From Achromobacter sp. Marseille-Q4962 (GTDB lineage: Bacteria; Pseudomonadota; Gammaproteobacteria; Burkholderiales; Burkholderiaceae_B), in assembly GCF_943737005.1 (NCBI RefSeq), contig NZ_CALSFU010000001.1:124001-188000 (forward strand): 64,000 nucleotides of DNA. The letters are read 5' to 3'. Made by a program: the position numbers and the translations under genes. This document shows positions 40,792 to 49,397 of this stretch, in pieces (within the stretch, counting starts at the first letter, position 1; each line of letters starts with the position of its first letter). The notes under the pieces were generated by a model. That model saw only the letters and a program-made list of their open reading frames with translations, made no database searches and was not told where the DNA came from.

Positions 40792-40821
40792 CGGGAGGCC
40801 GCGGCCATGCGCCGCCTCCCG
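40792..40821 (-). terminator. attenuator-like hairpin after hcp
   Basis: Reading leftward after the hcp stop there is first a perfect palindrome (40,828-40,847, GGGCGCGCCGCGGCGCGCCC) and then this hairpin with 8-bp arms (CGGGAGGC/GCCTCCCG), followed eight bases later by five T residues. Partial termination here would explain high Hcp relative to baseplate proteins. Confidence 0.55.
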
Positions 40822-40853
40822 GCCGACGGGCGCGCCGCGGCGCGCCCCGGGCA

Positions 40854-41336
40854 TCAGCCCTCCTTGTTCTGCTTGATGTCCCAGGCGACCAGGCTTTCGG
40901 CGCCCTTGCCGCCCTTCTCGGTCTGCTCCCAGTATTGCTGCTTGACCTTGGCGGCCTGGAAGGCGTAGTTCACCATCACCGCTTCGGACAGGTTCTCGCC
41001 GCTGATCTGCACCGAGGTCACCAGCACGTCTTCCAGGGTGATCTTGGAGTACTCGACCTGCTGGCCGCCCGCCTTGCACACCGACAGCTCGACCTTGCTC
41101 AGGTGCTTGCCGGACGCGCAATGCTTCATGACGGCCGGGGCGGCCTTGTCGATGCGCGCCACGACATGCAGGTCGTTGAAGCTGGCCTTGCCGGCCCCGC
41201 CGCCGCCGCCCGAGGCCATGTTGCCGGGCTGGGTCGCTCCCCACGAGAAGGACACGATATCGGTCCAGTCCTTGTGGTTCGCGTCCTTCGATTCGCCATT
41301 GGCGCCATCGATCTTCATGAACATATCAACAGCCAC
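40854..41336 (-). CDS. hcp: T6SS tube protein Hcp (TssD)
   Basis: A 160-residue Hcp that forms the inner tube hexamers and is exported. The start MFMKIDGANGESKD and the motif VSFSWGATQPGN are typical; the strand VLVTSVQISGENLSEAVMVNY and a C-terminal KQQYWEQTEKGG complete the fold. The start is a GTG with AGGAG six bases upstream. No C-terminal toxin extension is present. Confidence 0.97.
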   Translation of the reverse strand: MAVDMFMKIDGANGESKDANHKDWTDIVSFSWGATQPGNMASGGGGGAGKASFNDLHVVARIDKAAPAVMKHCASGKHLSKVELSVCKAGGQQVEYSKITLEDVLVTSVQISGENLSEAVMVNYAFQAAKVKQQYWEQTEKGGKGAESLVAWDIKQNKEG

Positions 41337-41351
41337 TGCTTTCTCCTATGC

Positions 41352-41365
41352 GTGCTCGCGAGCAC
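41352..41365. promoter_or_regulatory. 14-bp palindrome in the hcp leader
   Basis: GTGCTCGCGAGCAC is a perfect palindrome in the 49-base gap between tssC and hcp, just ahead of the hcp ribosome site. It may be a protein operator or an mRNA hairpin protecting the hcp message; the sequence does not decide. Confidence 0.45.
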
Positions 41366-41385
41366 AAAGATGAGTAGACGCGTCC

Positions 41386-42888
41386 TCAGCCTTCGTTCTG
41401 CTTCAGCGAAGGCAGCTTGGACACCAGGCGCAGCGACACCGTCAGCCCTTCGAGCTGATAGTGCGGCCGCAAGAAGAACTTCGCCGAGTAGTACCCCGGG
41501 TTGTCTTCGATCTCCTGCACCTGCACCTCGGCGGCCGCCAGCGGCTTGCGCGCCTTGGTCTCTTGCGAAGAATTCACCGGATCGCCATCGACGTAGTTCA
41601 TGATCCAGTCGTTCAGCCAGCGCTCCATGTCGTCGCGCTCACGGAACGACCCGATCTTGTCCCGCACAATGCACTTCAGGTAGTGCGCAAAACGGCAGCA
41701 GGCGAACAGGTACGGCAGGCGCGCCGCCAGCTTGGCGTTGGCCGATGCGTCCACGTCGTAGTATTCGTGCGGCTTCTGCAGCGATTGCGCGCCGATGAAG
41801 GCGGCAAAATCCGAATTCTTGCGATGCACCAGCGGCATGAAACCGTTCTTGGCCAGCTCCGCCTCGCGGCGGTCGCTGATGGCGATTTCGGTCGGGCACT
41901 TCATGTCCACGCCGCCGTCGTCGGTCGGGAAAGTGTGGCAAGGCAGGTTTTCCACCGCGCCGCCGGACTCCACGCCCCGGATCGAAGTGCACCAGCCATA
42001 CAGCTTGAAAGAACGGTTGATGTTGGCCGCCATCGCATAGGCCGAATTGGCCCAGGTGTAGCGGTCGTGGTTGGCGCCGTCGGTGTCTTCCTCGAAGTCG
42101 AACTCGTCCACCGGATTGGTGCGCGCCCCATAGGGCAGGCGCGCCAGGAAGCGCGGCATGGCCAGGCCGATGTAGCGCGAGTCCTCGGACTCGCGCAGGC
42201 TGCGCCAGGCGGCATACTCGGTGTTGGTGAAAATCTTGGTCAGATCGCGCGGATTGGCCAGCTCCTGCCAGGAATCCATCTGCATCACGCTGGGCGAGGC
42301 GCCGGCGATGAAAGGGCAGTGCGCCGCGGCCGAAATGCGCGACAGTTCGCCCAGCAGCTCCACGTCGGGCGGGCTGTGGTCGAAGTAGTAGTCGCCCACC
42401 AGGCAGCCGATGGGCTCGCCGCCGAACTGCCCGTACTCTTCCTCGTACACGCGCTTGAATATCGGGCTCTGGTCCCAGCCGACGCCCTTGTGGCGCTTGA
42501 GCGTGCGGCTCAGCTCCTTCTTCGAGATGCACATGAAGCGGATCTTCAGCAGCTCGTCTGTCTCGGTGTTGGTCACCAGGTAGTGCAGGCCGCGCCACGC
42601 GCCTTCCAGTTGCTGGAAGTCGGGGTGGTGCATGACGAGGTTGATCTGTTCCGACAGCTTGCGGTCGATCTCGGCGATGATGGCCTGGATGGTGCGGTAG
42701 GCATCCGAGCCCAGGCCCACCTGGGTGTTGGCCAGGGCCTGGTGCGCCAGCGTGCGCACGGCGTGCTCCACGGCCTCGCGGGCCTGCTCGGTCTTGGGTT
42801 TGAACTCTTTGCGCAGCAGGGACGACAGATCGTCCGCTTCCAGCGCCTGCGCGGCGCGCGCTTGCTCGCTTTTGGCCACAGCGGTCAT
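41386..42888 (-). CDS. tssC: T6SS contractile sheath large subunit TssC
   Basis: A 500-residue TssC (VipB). Highly conserved blocks are visible: EGAWRGLHYLV, LLKIRFM, EYGQFGGEPIGCLVGDYYF, CPFIAGASP, RFLARLPYG and the C-terminal YYSAKFFLRPHYQLEGL. With TssB it forms the contractile sheath. The ATG has GAGGGAG six bases upstream; the gene starts 11 bases after tssB. Confidence 0.98.
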   Translation of the reverse strand: MTAVAKSEQARAAQALEADDLSSLLRKEFKPKTEQAREAVEHAVRTLAHQALANTQVGLGSDAYRTIQAIIAEIDRKLSEQINLVMHHPDFQQLEGAWRGLHYLVTNTETDELLKIRFMCISKKELSRTLKRHKGVGWDQSPIFKRVYEEEYGQFGGEPIGCLVGDYYFDHSPPDVELLGELSRISAAAHCPFIAGASPSVMQMDSWQELANPRDLTKIFTNTEYAAWRSLRESEDSRYIGLAMPRFLARLPYGARTNPVDEFDFEEDTDGANHDRYTWANSAYAMAANINRSFKLYGWCTSIRGVESGGAVENLPCHTFPTDDGGVDMKCPTEIAISDRREAELAKNGFMPLVHRKNSDFAAFIGAQSLQKPHEYYDVDASANAKLAARLPYLFACCRFAHYLKCIVRDKIGSFRERDDMERWLNDWIMNYVDGDPVNSSQETKARKPLAAAEVQVQEIEDNPGYYSAKFFLRPHYQLEGLTVSLRLVSKLPSLKQNEG

Positions 42889-42899
42889 GGCGTGCTCCC

Positions 42900-43442
42900 T
42901 CAAGCCTTCGGTTCTTCGGATGCCGGGGCGGGCGCCGCCTCGGGATTGGGCGTCGATGCAAGCGCGTTCAGCAGCGCCGGGTTCTTCAGCACTTTGCCGA
43001 TCAGCTCTTCCGCGCCGGTCTTGCCGTCCATGTAAGTCAGCAGGTTGGCCAGTTGGGTGCGCGCTTCCAGCAGCTCATTGAGGGCGCCGACCTTGCGCGC
43101 CACGGTGGCGGGCGAGAAATCGTCGATGCTCTCGAAACTGATGTCCACGTTGAGGCTGCCTTCGCCCGTCAGGGTGTTGGGCACCTGGAACGCGGCGCGC
43201 GGCCGGATGGACTTCAGCCGCTCGTCGAAATTGTCGATGTCGATGTCGAGGAACTTGCGCTCGGCGATTTCCGGCTGCGGCGTCTCGGACTTGCCCGCCA
43301 GGTCGGCCAGCACGCCCATCACGAACGGAAGCTGGATCTTGCGTTCGGCGCCGTAGATTTCCACGTCGTATTCGATCTGTACGCGGGGCGCGCGGTTGCG
43401 GGCAATGAATTTCTGCCCGCTGCCCTTCAACGTTGTAGCCAT
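42900..43442 (-). CDS. tssB: T6SS contractile sheath small subunit TssB
   Basis: A 180-residue TssB (VipA). The N-terminal RAPRVQIEYDVE and the PFVMGVLADLAGKSE block are characteristic, as is RKFLDIDIDNFDERLKSIRP. An Ala/Pro/Glu-rich tail of ~20 residues follows residue 160. Spacing and order tssA-tssB-tssC are canonical. Confidence 0.98.
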   Translation of the reverse strand: MATTLKGSGQKFIARNRAPRVQIEYDVEIYGAERKIQLPFVMGVLADLAGKSETPQPEIAERKFLDIDIDNFDERLKSIRPRAAFQVPNTLTGEGSLNVDISFESIDDFSPATVARKVGALNELLEARTQLANLLTYMDGKTGAEELIGKVLKNPALLNALASTPNPEAAPAPASEEPKA

Positions 43443-43487
43443 GATGACTTCTCCATTTCGTTCATTGAGAAAGGCCGGGGCGCGCGG

Positions 43488-44543
43488 TTACGCGCCGCCG
43501 TCCGGGCCGCCCGCCTCGTTCCTCGGAAGCCAGGCTTCGAACTGTTCCAACCCTTGCGGCGCGAGATTCCTGAGAATGTCGTGAAAGCTCAGCGAAATCA
43601 GTTGCTGGGTGCGGCGGATCAGGTAAGGCGCGGGATGGCTGGGCTCATGCGTCTCGAAGTACGCGCTCACCTTGCTCAACATGAGCACGGCGTCCTCGCG
43701 CGACAGGATGCGCGCATCCTGCCAGCGCAAGGAAACGGCGGGCGCGGCGACGGGGGACGCGGCGGCGGCCGCATCCTGCGGCGCGGGTTCGGGCTCCGGC
43801 TCGGGCTGGGCGCTTGCGGTTTCCACGCCTGCCCAGGCCTGCGCGACCATGTCCAGGCTGCGCAGCAGCCCCGAAAAATCGGGGCACCACTCATCGCCGA
43901 TGCGGCCGGACACCAGCGACTGGATGCGCCGCAGCGTCTGGCGCGCCTCGTCGATGGCCAGCGCTTCGGCGGCCTGCTGCAGCCAGGCCTGGCGCAGGTT
44001 CTCCGTGAGGCGCTCGCGGCCTCCGGGATAGATCTGTTCGGCCGCCCGGCCGCCCTCGATCACCGTTTCGGCGTCGCGCAGCGTGAGCTGCCCATGGACG
44101 CCGCTGAACAGGCGCGACGAACGCACGCTGCGCGCCGCGCCCAGCGTGTCGCACAGCGACGCCAGGGCATTCATGCGCGGCAGCGGATCGAACTCGCCGT
44201 CGATCTCCAGGCGCGGGTGCACGGGTTCCCAGTCGCGCTCCAGGGTGTCGGCGATCAGACCCAGGCCGGCGGCATAGCCGGGCAGTCCGCGCAGTTCGGT
44301 CCACGCCTGCGTGAGGTAGGCCAGGATGCGCACGTCGCGCGTGCGCTCCAGCAGCTGCTGGGCCAGCCGCTCCACTTCGCGCCAGTCGGCCGGCTCGGCC
44401 GGAATGATGGTGTCGCCGAACTGCTGCTCGCTCTTGCCCAGCGCCGCCTGCTGCAGCGCCAGGAACACAGGGTCGTACTCCAGATCCTCGCCGCAGGGCA
44501 GGTCCGGGTTCAACAATGTGGAAGTCGCTTCTGCAAATGCCAT
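43488..44543 (-). CDS. tssA: T6SS assembly-cap protein TssA (ImpA)
   Basis: A 351-residue TssA of the short class. The ImpA N-terminal domain covers ~8-140 (PCGEDLEYDPVFLALQQAA, WREVERLAQQLLERTRDVRI, WEPVHPRLEIDGEFDPLPRMNALA). A Pro/Glu/Ala linker (~245-270) separates the C-terminal domain (ILSREDAVLMLSKVSAYFETHEPSHP-type region). TssA caps the growing sheath. It is the first gene of operon A, and its start is 365 bases from the Tgl-like gene, a gap holding the presumed main T6SS promoter. Confidence 0.95.
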   Translation of the reverse strand: MAFAEATSTLLNPDLPCGEDLEYDPVFLALQQAALGKSEQQFGDTIIPAEPADWREVERLAQQLLERTRDVRILAYLTQAWTELRGLPGYAAGLGLIADTLERDWEPVHPRLEIDGEFDPLPRMNALASLCDTLGAARSVRSSRLFSGVHGQLTLRDAETVIEGGRAAEQIYPGGRERLTENLRQAWLQQAAEALAIDEARQTLRRIQSLVSGRIGDEWCPDFSGLLRSLDMVAQAWAGVETASAQPEPEPEPAPQDAAAAASPVAAPAVSLRWQDARILSREDAVLMLSKVSAYFETHEPSHPAPYLIRRTQQLISLSFHDILRNLAPQGLEQFEAWLPRNEAGGPDGGA

Positions 44544-44908
44544 CGTGCCTGATCCGCCGGGTGGGTTCCGAGCCCGGGCTCGCGTATCGGAGCCGGCGCC
44601 CGGAACGGGCCCATACCTTGGAAAGGTCGGATTCTAGGTACGACACCCCGCGGAAATGGCGACAACTAACAAAACTTTGCTCTTCTAACGAACGCCGCCG
44701 TTTTGTTGGAAATTTGTAGTTGGATGAGAAGAAATGTAATCCGCGCTCGAACGGCAGACACAAAAAGTCGGATTTGATCGAGGTTTCCGCAGCCGTTGAT
44801 ACATGACACATCTGTCATGGACGTAACCTCAATACTTTCGTATCACATTGAAAACAGGGGACGTAATTAGCCCACGTATTTCTTGACGGGTTGTGCCGCC
44901 CGCCGCCC
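44544..44908. promoter_or_regulatory. upstream control region of T6SS operon A
   Basis: A 365-base gap, unusually AT-rich for this genome, with no coding potential I can support. It contains the perfect inverted repeat CATGACA-CATC-TGTCATG (44,802-44,819), the word TCACATTGAAAACA (44,843-44,856), GACGTAATT (44,860-44,868) and GACGTAACC (44,820-44,828). TCACATT(C/G)AAAACA and GACGTAATT also occur, in the same order and strand, in the tssJ promoter region. Which sigma factor acts here cannot be fixed by eye. Confidence 0.6.
44802..44819. promoter_or_regulatory. 18-bp inverted repeat, candidate operator for operon A
   Basis: Perfect 7-bp arms CATGACA / TGTCATG around CATC, about 260 bases upstream of tssA. 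The dimension fits a dimeric DNA-binding protein. Confidence 0.5.
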
Positions 44909-46093
44909 TCATCGGGCGGTCCGCCCCCAGGCCGGGTCCGGCTGCGGAAATTCCGGCAGCACGATGTCCGCATGTCCCGGCCGCACCCAGCGCGCGCATT
45001 CGCGCGTGGCGTCGATGCAGCCTCCCTCCGCATACACGCCCTGCGGGTCGCGGATGCGCAGCATGCGCTCCAGCACCCGCGCCGTGGCTCCGGGGTCGTC
45101 CAGCGTCCGCCCCACCCGCGCTTTCACGATGTCTTCATCGATGAAGAGCCTGCCCGCGGCGTCCGTGCGCGCGCCATGTCGCCAATGGTAGATCTCCACG
45201 CACTTCGAGGTCAGAGTGTAGGGCCGGTCGCGCTCCCAGAAATTATTGAAGCGCCCCGCGCCCAGGTAGAACACCCACGAACCTTCATAACCCTCGACGT
45301 TCGAGGAATGCTCGTCGGGATTGCGGAACCACAGCCTGTCTCCCGGCACGTAGAAACGCGGCGGCAGCGGACTGGCCAGCGAGCCGTATTCGCGCAGGAA
45401 GGCGTCGTGGAAGCGGCCCGACATCACCGCGCGCGTTTCCCACTGGCGCTGCAGGCGCGCCGCGAGCTCCGGATTGACCTGCTGGAGCTCCTGCGCGATG
45501 CCCAGCACCGTAACGTATTCCGTGGCCCGGTAGCACGAGAACGCATAGAGCTGGCCGGAAGCCTCCGGCTGCGTGGCGCGGCGCAAGCCCTCGACCAGCG
45601 AGCGGCCCGGCAGGATGGTGAAGCCGCGCGCTTCGTCGTAGGTCCAGTATTCGGGCGGCCGCTCCGCGTGCTCCGTATCGAAGGCCAGCGCGGTCTTGCG
45701 CGCGGCCTGCACGATGTAGCGGCGGATGCGCACCGCCGACTCCAGTTCCGCCACGTCGGGAAAGGTGAACGCCACCGGACAGGCCAGCATGGCGAGCACG
45801 ATCTCGCGGTCCAGGTCCGCCTCGTCCGCGTCCGTGCGCAGGCCCAGCGAGGCGGCCGCGCCGGTCGTGTCGGCCTGGGGCAGATGCGCGGCCGCGAAGG
45901 CCGGACGCAGCGCGATCCGCACGCCCGGCGCGTCGCCGGACAGCCTGTCGCACGCCGCGGCTTCGTCCAGCGACAGGCTGGACAGGAACCGGCCGGCCTG
46001 CTCCCAGGCTTCGGCGGCGGCGGACGCGCCGGCCGTGTCGATACGGATGCCGCCCACGTCGGGGCGGCCCAGGGAAACCAGGGGCAAAGACAT
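44909..46093 (-). CDS. Tgl-like protein-glutamine gamma-glutamyltransferase (transglutaminase), T6SS-adjacent
   Basis: A 394-residue protein without signal peptide. The C-terminal two thirds follow the layout of Bacillus Tgl: a candidate catalytic Cys at residue 187 in FSCYRATEYVTVLGIAQEL, the strand PGDRLWFRNPDEHS, then VFYLGAGRFNNFW and a late acidic segment (LFIDEDIVKARVG). The first ~130 residues have no obvious counterpart. Tgl cross-links glutamine and lysine side chains; related folds are used as toxins that modify host or rival proteins. Orientation matches operon A, but 365 bases separate it from tssA, and the next gene (TonB receptor) is divergent. Effector status is inference; a housekeeping cross-linker is the alternative. 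No immunity-like gene is adjacent. Confidence 0.6.
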   Translation of the reverse strand: MSLPLVSLGRPDVGGIRIDTAGASAAAEAWEQAGRFLSSLSLDEAAACDRLSGDAPGVRIALRPAFAAAHLPQADTTGAAASLGLRTDADEADLDREIVLAMLACPVAFTFPDVAELESAVRIRRYIVQAARKTALAFDTEHAERPPEYWTYDEARGFTILPGRSLVEGLRRATQPEASGQLYAFSCYRATEYVTVLGIAQELQQVNPELAARLQRQWETRAVMSGRFHDAFLREYGSLASPLPPRFYVPGDRLWFRNPDEHSSNVEGYEGSWVFYLGAGRFNNFWERDRPYTLTSKCVEIYHWRHGARTDAAGRLFIDEDIVKARVGRTLDDPGATARVLERMLRIRDPQGVYAEGGCIDATRECARWVRPGHADIVLPEFPQPDPAWGRTAR

Positions 46094-46363
46094 CGAAAAC
46101 AGCTCCAGCGGTGGCCATGTCCGCCGCCGCGGAAGCGGCGGCGCGCGGACCCGGGTCCGCCATAGACGCCGATCATTGCCGATGCCGCACCGGCGCGCAA
46201 GCATCGGCGCGCGGGGCGCCGGGCCGCGTGCCGACAGGCTGCGGTCAGGATGCGCGGCCCCGCTCCCGCGCCGGGCCCGCGCAGCGGAAACGGCCAGGCA
46301 GCGGCAGGCCCGCGCCGTTGCGTCTTTCCAACAGAGTCTGCTTTCTCCTGCGGCCGCTGCGCC

Positions 46364-46391
46364 TATAATCGCAACAAAAATCATTATCAAT
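46364..46391 (+). promoter_or_regulatory. promoter -10 and Fur-box-like site of the TonB receptor operon
   Basis: A consensus -10 TATAAT (46,364-46,369) is followed directly by AAAAATCATTATCAATATT (46,373-46,391), which matches the AATCATTATC half of the Fur consensus well and the other half poorly. A Fur dimer here would cover the transcription start. The -35 region is weak. The remaining part of the 316-base gap (46,094-46,363) shows nothing else recognisable. Confidence 0.6.
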
Positions 46392-46409
46392 ATTGAAAGA
46401 GGAAATATT

Positions 46410-48659
46410 TTGTCCAAAGAACTCACCCCAGGGACGGCATTCTTCGGCCGCGCGCAGCGCCGCTGCCGCCTGTCGCCGCTGTCGCAGGCCATCAGGCGCG
46501 CCGCCCCGGGCATCGCACTTACAGCCCTGCTGCCCTTCCCTTCCGCCTGGGCGCAAGGCGCGCCGGCCGACAGCGCGTCGGGCGCCACCACCCTGCCTAC
46601 CGTGACGGTCACCGCGACCTCCATGTCCGCGGACAGCGCGCCCGCGCCCTACGCGGGCGGCCAGGTGGCCGAAGGCGCCCGCCTGGGCATTCTGGGCAAC
46701 CAGAACGTCATGGACACCCCTTTCAACATCACCAGCTACACCTCGGAGCTGATCGAGAACCAGCAGGCCCGCACCCTGGCCGACGTGCTGGCCAACGACC
46801 CGTCCGTCCGCTTCACCACTTCGACTGGCCACGCTTACGAGAACTTCCGCATCCGCGGATTCGACGTCAACCAGAACGACATCGCCATCAACGGCATGTT
46901 CGGGCTGGCGCCGGGCGGCCACGTGCCGCTGGAATTCGTCGAGCGCGTGGAAGTGCTCAAGGGCCCCAGCGCCATGTTCAGCGGCATGGCGCCCAGCGGC
47001 GCGGTGGGCGGCACGGTGAACCTGGTGCCCAAGCGCGCCGAAGACACGCCCAACGCCACAGCCTCGGTGAACTACCAGTCCGACGGGCAGCTGGGCACCG
47101 ACCTCGACGTAGGCCGCCGCTTCGGCAACAACAACGAATGGGGCGTGCGCGTCAACGGCGCGTTCAGCGACGGCGCGACCGCGGTGGACGGGCAGAAGAA
47201 AAAGCGCGAGTTCATTTCGGCCGGGCTGGACTATCGCGGCAGCGCCCTGAGCGCCTCGCTCGACGCTTACCACAGCCAGGAATCGTTCCGGGGCGGCACG
47301 CCCGCGATGTACCTGTTCAGCGCGAACGCCACGCACATTCCCGCCGCGCCCGACCCCAGCATCAACCTGTTCAAGGGCACCTACGGCAGCCTGCAGAGCA
47401 ATGCCGTGATCGGCCGGCTCGAATACCGCTTCAACGACAACCTCTCCGCCTTCGCCGGCCTGGGCAAGCGCGATTACGACGCGATGGGTTTCATCAACGG
47501 CACCCATGCGCGCAACGTCGACTCCAACGGCAATTTCAGCGGCATCATTACCGGCCAGCGCAGCTACACCGACACGACCTCGTCCGAAGCGGGCCTGCGC
47601 GGACGCTTCAATACCGGCAGCGTCGCGCACGAAGTGGTGCTGCAAGGCACCTTGATGAAGATCGAGGATGGCTCGGCCCCCACCAGCCCCCGCACGACCT
47701 TCACCTCCAACATCTACGATCCGATCACGCCCCCCATGCCGGCCGTGCCGGACTCCACTTCCAGGACGGCGAAAAACACGCTGTCCAGCGTCGCGCTGGT
47801 GGACACCATCTCCTTCCTGGACGACAAGGTGCGCTTCACGGCCGGCGTGCGCAACCAACGCGTGAAAACCACCTCGTACAACGCCACCACGGGCGATGTC
47901 ACCGCGCGCTACGACAAGAGCGCGGTCACGCCCGCCTTCGGCCTGGTCGCCAAGCCCTGGGGGCCGGCCGTCTCGCTGTACGCCAACTACGTGCAGGGCC
48001 TGAGCAAGGGAGAATCGGTCACCGACACGCTGGCCACCAACTACGGCCAGACCTTCGCGCCCTACAAGACCGAGCAGAAAGAAGTGGGCGTGAAGTGGGA
48101 CGCCGGCGCCTTCACCAACACGCTGGCGCTGTTCGAGATCACCAAGCCCACGATGGTGGCGTTTGGAACCACGAACAATCCCACCTACTCCGACGGCGGC
48201 GAGAAGCGTGTGCGCGGCATCGAGTGGAACACCTTCGGCGAACTGACGCGCGGCGTGCGCGTGCTGGGCGGCGTGACGTACACCCAGGGCGTGCAGACCA
48301 AGACCGCCTTCGGCCAATACGACGGCAACACCGCCGTGGGCGCGCCGCGCTGGCAAGGCAACATCGGCATGGAATGGGATACGCCCTGGGTGCCGGGCCT
48401 GACGCTCAGCACGCGCCTGCAAGCCTCCACCACGCAATACCTGGATGCCGCGAACAATCTGGAAATCCCCGGCTGGGGCCAGCTCGACCTGGGCGCGCGC
48501 TACGCCACCAAACTGGCCGGCCGCGACGTGGTGCTGCGCCTGAACGTCAACAACGTGTTCGACAAGCATTACTACTCGGGCGCCTTCAGCGACACCACGC
48601 CCGTCGCCACGCTCGGACCAGGGCGGTCGGTCATGGCGTCGGCGAGCGTGAGCTTCTGA
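46410..48659 (+). CDS. TonB-dependent siderophore receptor
   Basis: A 749-residue outer-membrane receptor. The TTG start has GAGG seven bases upstream and yields a long signal peptide (cut near residue 49, PSAWAQ). TonB-box-like TLPTVTVTAT follows; the plug domain covers ~80-220 (TLADVLANDPSVRF, NFRIRGFDVNQNDIAINGM, VERVEVLKGPSAMFSGMAPSGAVGGTVNLVPKRA). The barrel ends with the usual C-terminal Phe (VMASASVSF). The plug shows the ferric-siderophore receptor pattern (FhuA/FpvA class); the siderophore is unknown. It heads an operon with DUF3325, DUF3649 and PepSY membrane proteins and is probably repressed by Fur. Confidence 0.95.
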   Translation: MSKELTPGTAFFGRAQRRCRLSPLSQAIRRAAPGIALTALLPFPSAWAQGAPADSASGATTLPTVTVTATSMSADSAPAPYAGGQVAEGARLGILGNQNVMDTPFNITSYTSELIENQQARTLADVLANDPSVRFTTSTGHAYENFRIRGFDVNQNDIAINGMFGLAPGGHVPLEFVERVEVLKGPSAMFSGMAPSGAVGGTVNLVPKRAEDTPNATASVNYQSDGQLGTDLDVGRRFGNNNEWGVRVNGAFSDGATAVDGQKKKREFISAGLDYRGSALSASLDAYHSQESFRGGTPAMYLFSANATHIPAAPDPSINLFKGTYGSLQSNAVIGRLEYRFNDNLSAFAGLGKRDYDAMGFINGTHARNVDSNGNFSGIITGQRSYTDTTSSEAGLRGRFNTGSVAHEVVLQGTLMKIEDGSAPTSPRTTFTSNIYDPITPPMPAVPDSTSRTAKNTLSSVALVDTISFLDDKVRFTAGVRNQRVKTTSYNATTGDVTARYDKSAVTPAFGLVAKPWGPAVSLYANYVQGLSKGESVTDTLATNYGQTFAPYKTEQKEVGVKWDAGAFTNTLALFEITKPTMVAFGTTNNPTYSDGGEKRVRGIEWNTFGELTRGVRVLGGVTYTQGVQTKTAFGQYDGNTAVGAPRWQGNIGMEWDTPWVPGLTLSTRLQASTTQYLDAANNLEIPGWGQLDLGARYATKLAGRDVVLRLNVNNVFDKHYYSGAFSDTTPVATLGPGRSVMASASVSF

Positions 48660-48676
48660 TTCTTCCCGGCTGGCCG

Positions 48677-48712
48677 GGCGCGGACGGGCCTTGCGGGGCC
48701 TGTCCGCGCCCG
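48677..48712 (+). terminator. stem-loop after the TonB receptor gene
   Basis: 15-bp arms (GGGCGCGGACGGGCC / GGCCTGTCCGCGCCC) with one wobble pair; only short T stretches follow. It probably reduces expression of the three downstream membrane genes relative to the receptor. Confidence 0.5.
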
Positions 48713-48795
48713 CGGCCTTTCGCTTCCAGCTCGGCGGCCCCCGCCGCCGGCCGCATTCCGCCGACATCATCCATGACTGCCTGGACCGAACAACG

Positions 48796-49068
48796 ATGCA
48801 AGCCTTCATCCTCATTGGCCTGACCGCCGTGCTGGCGGGCTGTTTCTGTATCTACATGGCCTCTCCCAACCAGCGGTGGCGGGAGGCGGCCTGGCCCCGC
48901 CTGCCGGCCCGCGTCATCGGCGCCGCGCTGCTGGCGGCCGGCGCCTGGAGCTTCCTGCAGCGCATGGACACGGTCGCCGGTCTTTTCGCTTTCGCCACCG
49001 CGCTCATGCTTTTCTTCTGGCTGGTGCCCTACGTGGGCGCGCTGGTCGGCATCCGCCGGAGCCGCTGA
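48796..49068 (+). CDS. DUF3325 small membrane protein
   Basis: A 90-residue protein with three hydrophobic helices (FILIGLTAVLAGCFCIYMA, VIGAALLAAGAWSFL, GLFAFATALMLFFWLVPYVG). It matches the DUF3325 pattern, recurrent in iron-uptake operons next to DUF3649 and PepSY genes. The ATG was chosen because upstream codons in this frame cross the stem-loop region. It ends one base before the next gene's start. Function unknown; probably part of an inner-membrane iron-release or reductase complex. Confidence 0.75.
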   Translation: MQAFILIGLTAVLAGCFCIYMASPNQRWREAAWPRLPARVIGAALLAAGAWSFLQRMDTVAGLFAFATALMLFFWLVPYVGALVGIRRSR

Positions 49069-49069
49069 C

Positions 49070-49363
49070 ATGATCCGCAACGAAAAACCCGCCCCCATCC
49101 GGCGCGACTGGACCTCCAAGACGCTTGCCGGCGTGCTGCTCGGCCTGGCGCTGGCCCTGGGCGCGAGCGGCCTGCTCTCGCACTTCACCCAGGACATTCC
49201 GCTGACCACGCGCGCGCAGCTCGTCATGTGGGTCGTGCCCCCCATCTGGCTGGGCATCGCCGGCTGCGTCTACTTCTTCTCCAGCGGCCTGCGCGCGTGG
49301 GCCTGGCTGGGCGGCGCCACGCTGCTCTTCCACGGCGGCCTGTGGCTGGCCCGGCTGGCCTGA
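49070..49363 (+). CDS. DUF3649 iron-associated small membrane protein
   Basis: A 97-residue protein with three membrane segments (TLAGVLLGLALALGASGLL, LVMWVVPPIWLGIAGCVYFF, AWAWLGGATLLFHGGLWLA). The N-terminus is basic and cytoplasmic (RRDWTSK). It matches DUF3649, a family found almost only with TonB receptors and PepSY proteins. It is tightly placed after DUF3325, and the next gene starts 34 bases on. Confidence 0.78.
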   Translation: MIRNEKPAPIRRDWTSKTLAGVLLGLALALGASGLLSHFTQDIPLTTRAQLVMWVVPPIWLGIAGCVYFFSSGLRAWAWLGGATLLFHGGLWLARLA

Positions 49364-49397
49364 AGCCCGCGCCCTTCCCTCCCCGGACACACCGATC

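Noticed and set aside
44544-44908. A sigma-54 promoter for tssA (TGGC ... TTGC in the gap).
   Set aside because: The TGGC and TTGC elements at the start of the gap are about 20 bases apart instead of the required ~10, and on the wrong strand for tssA.
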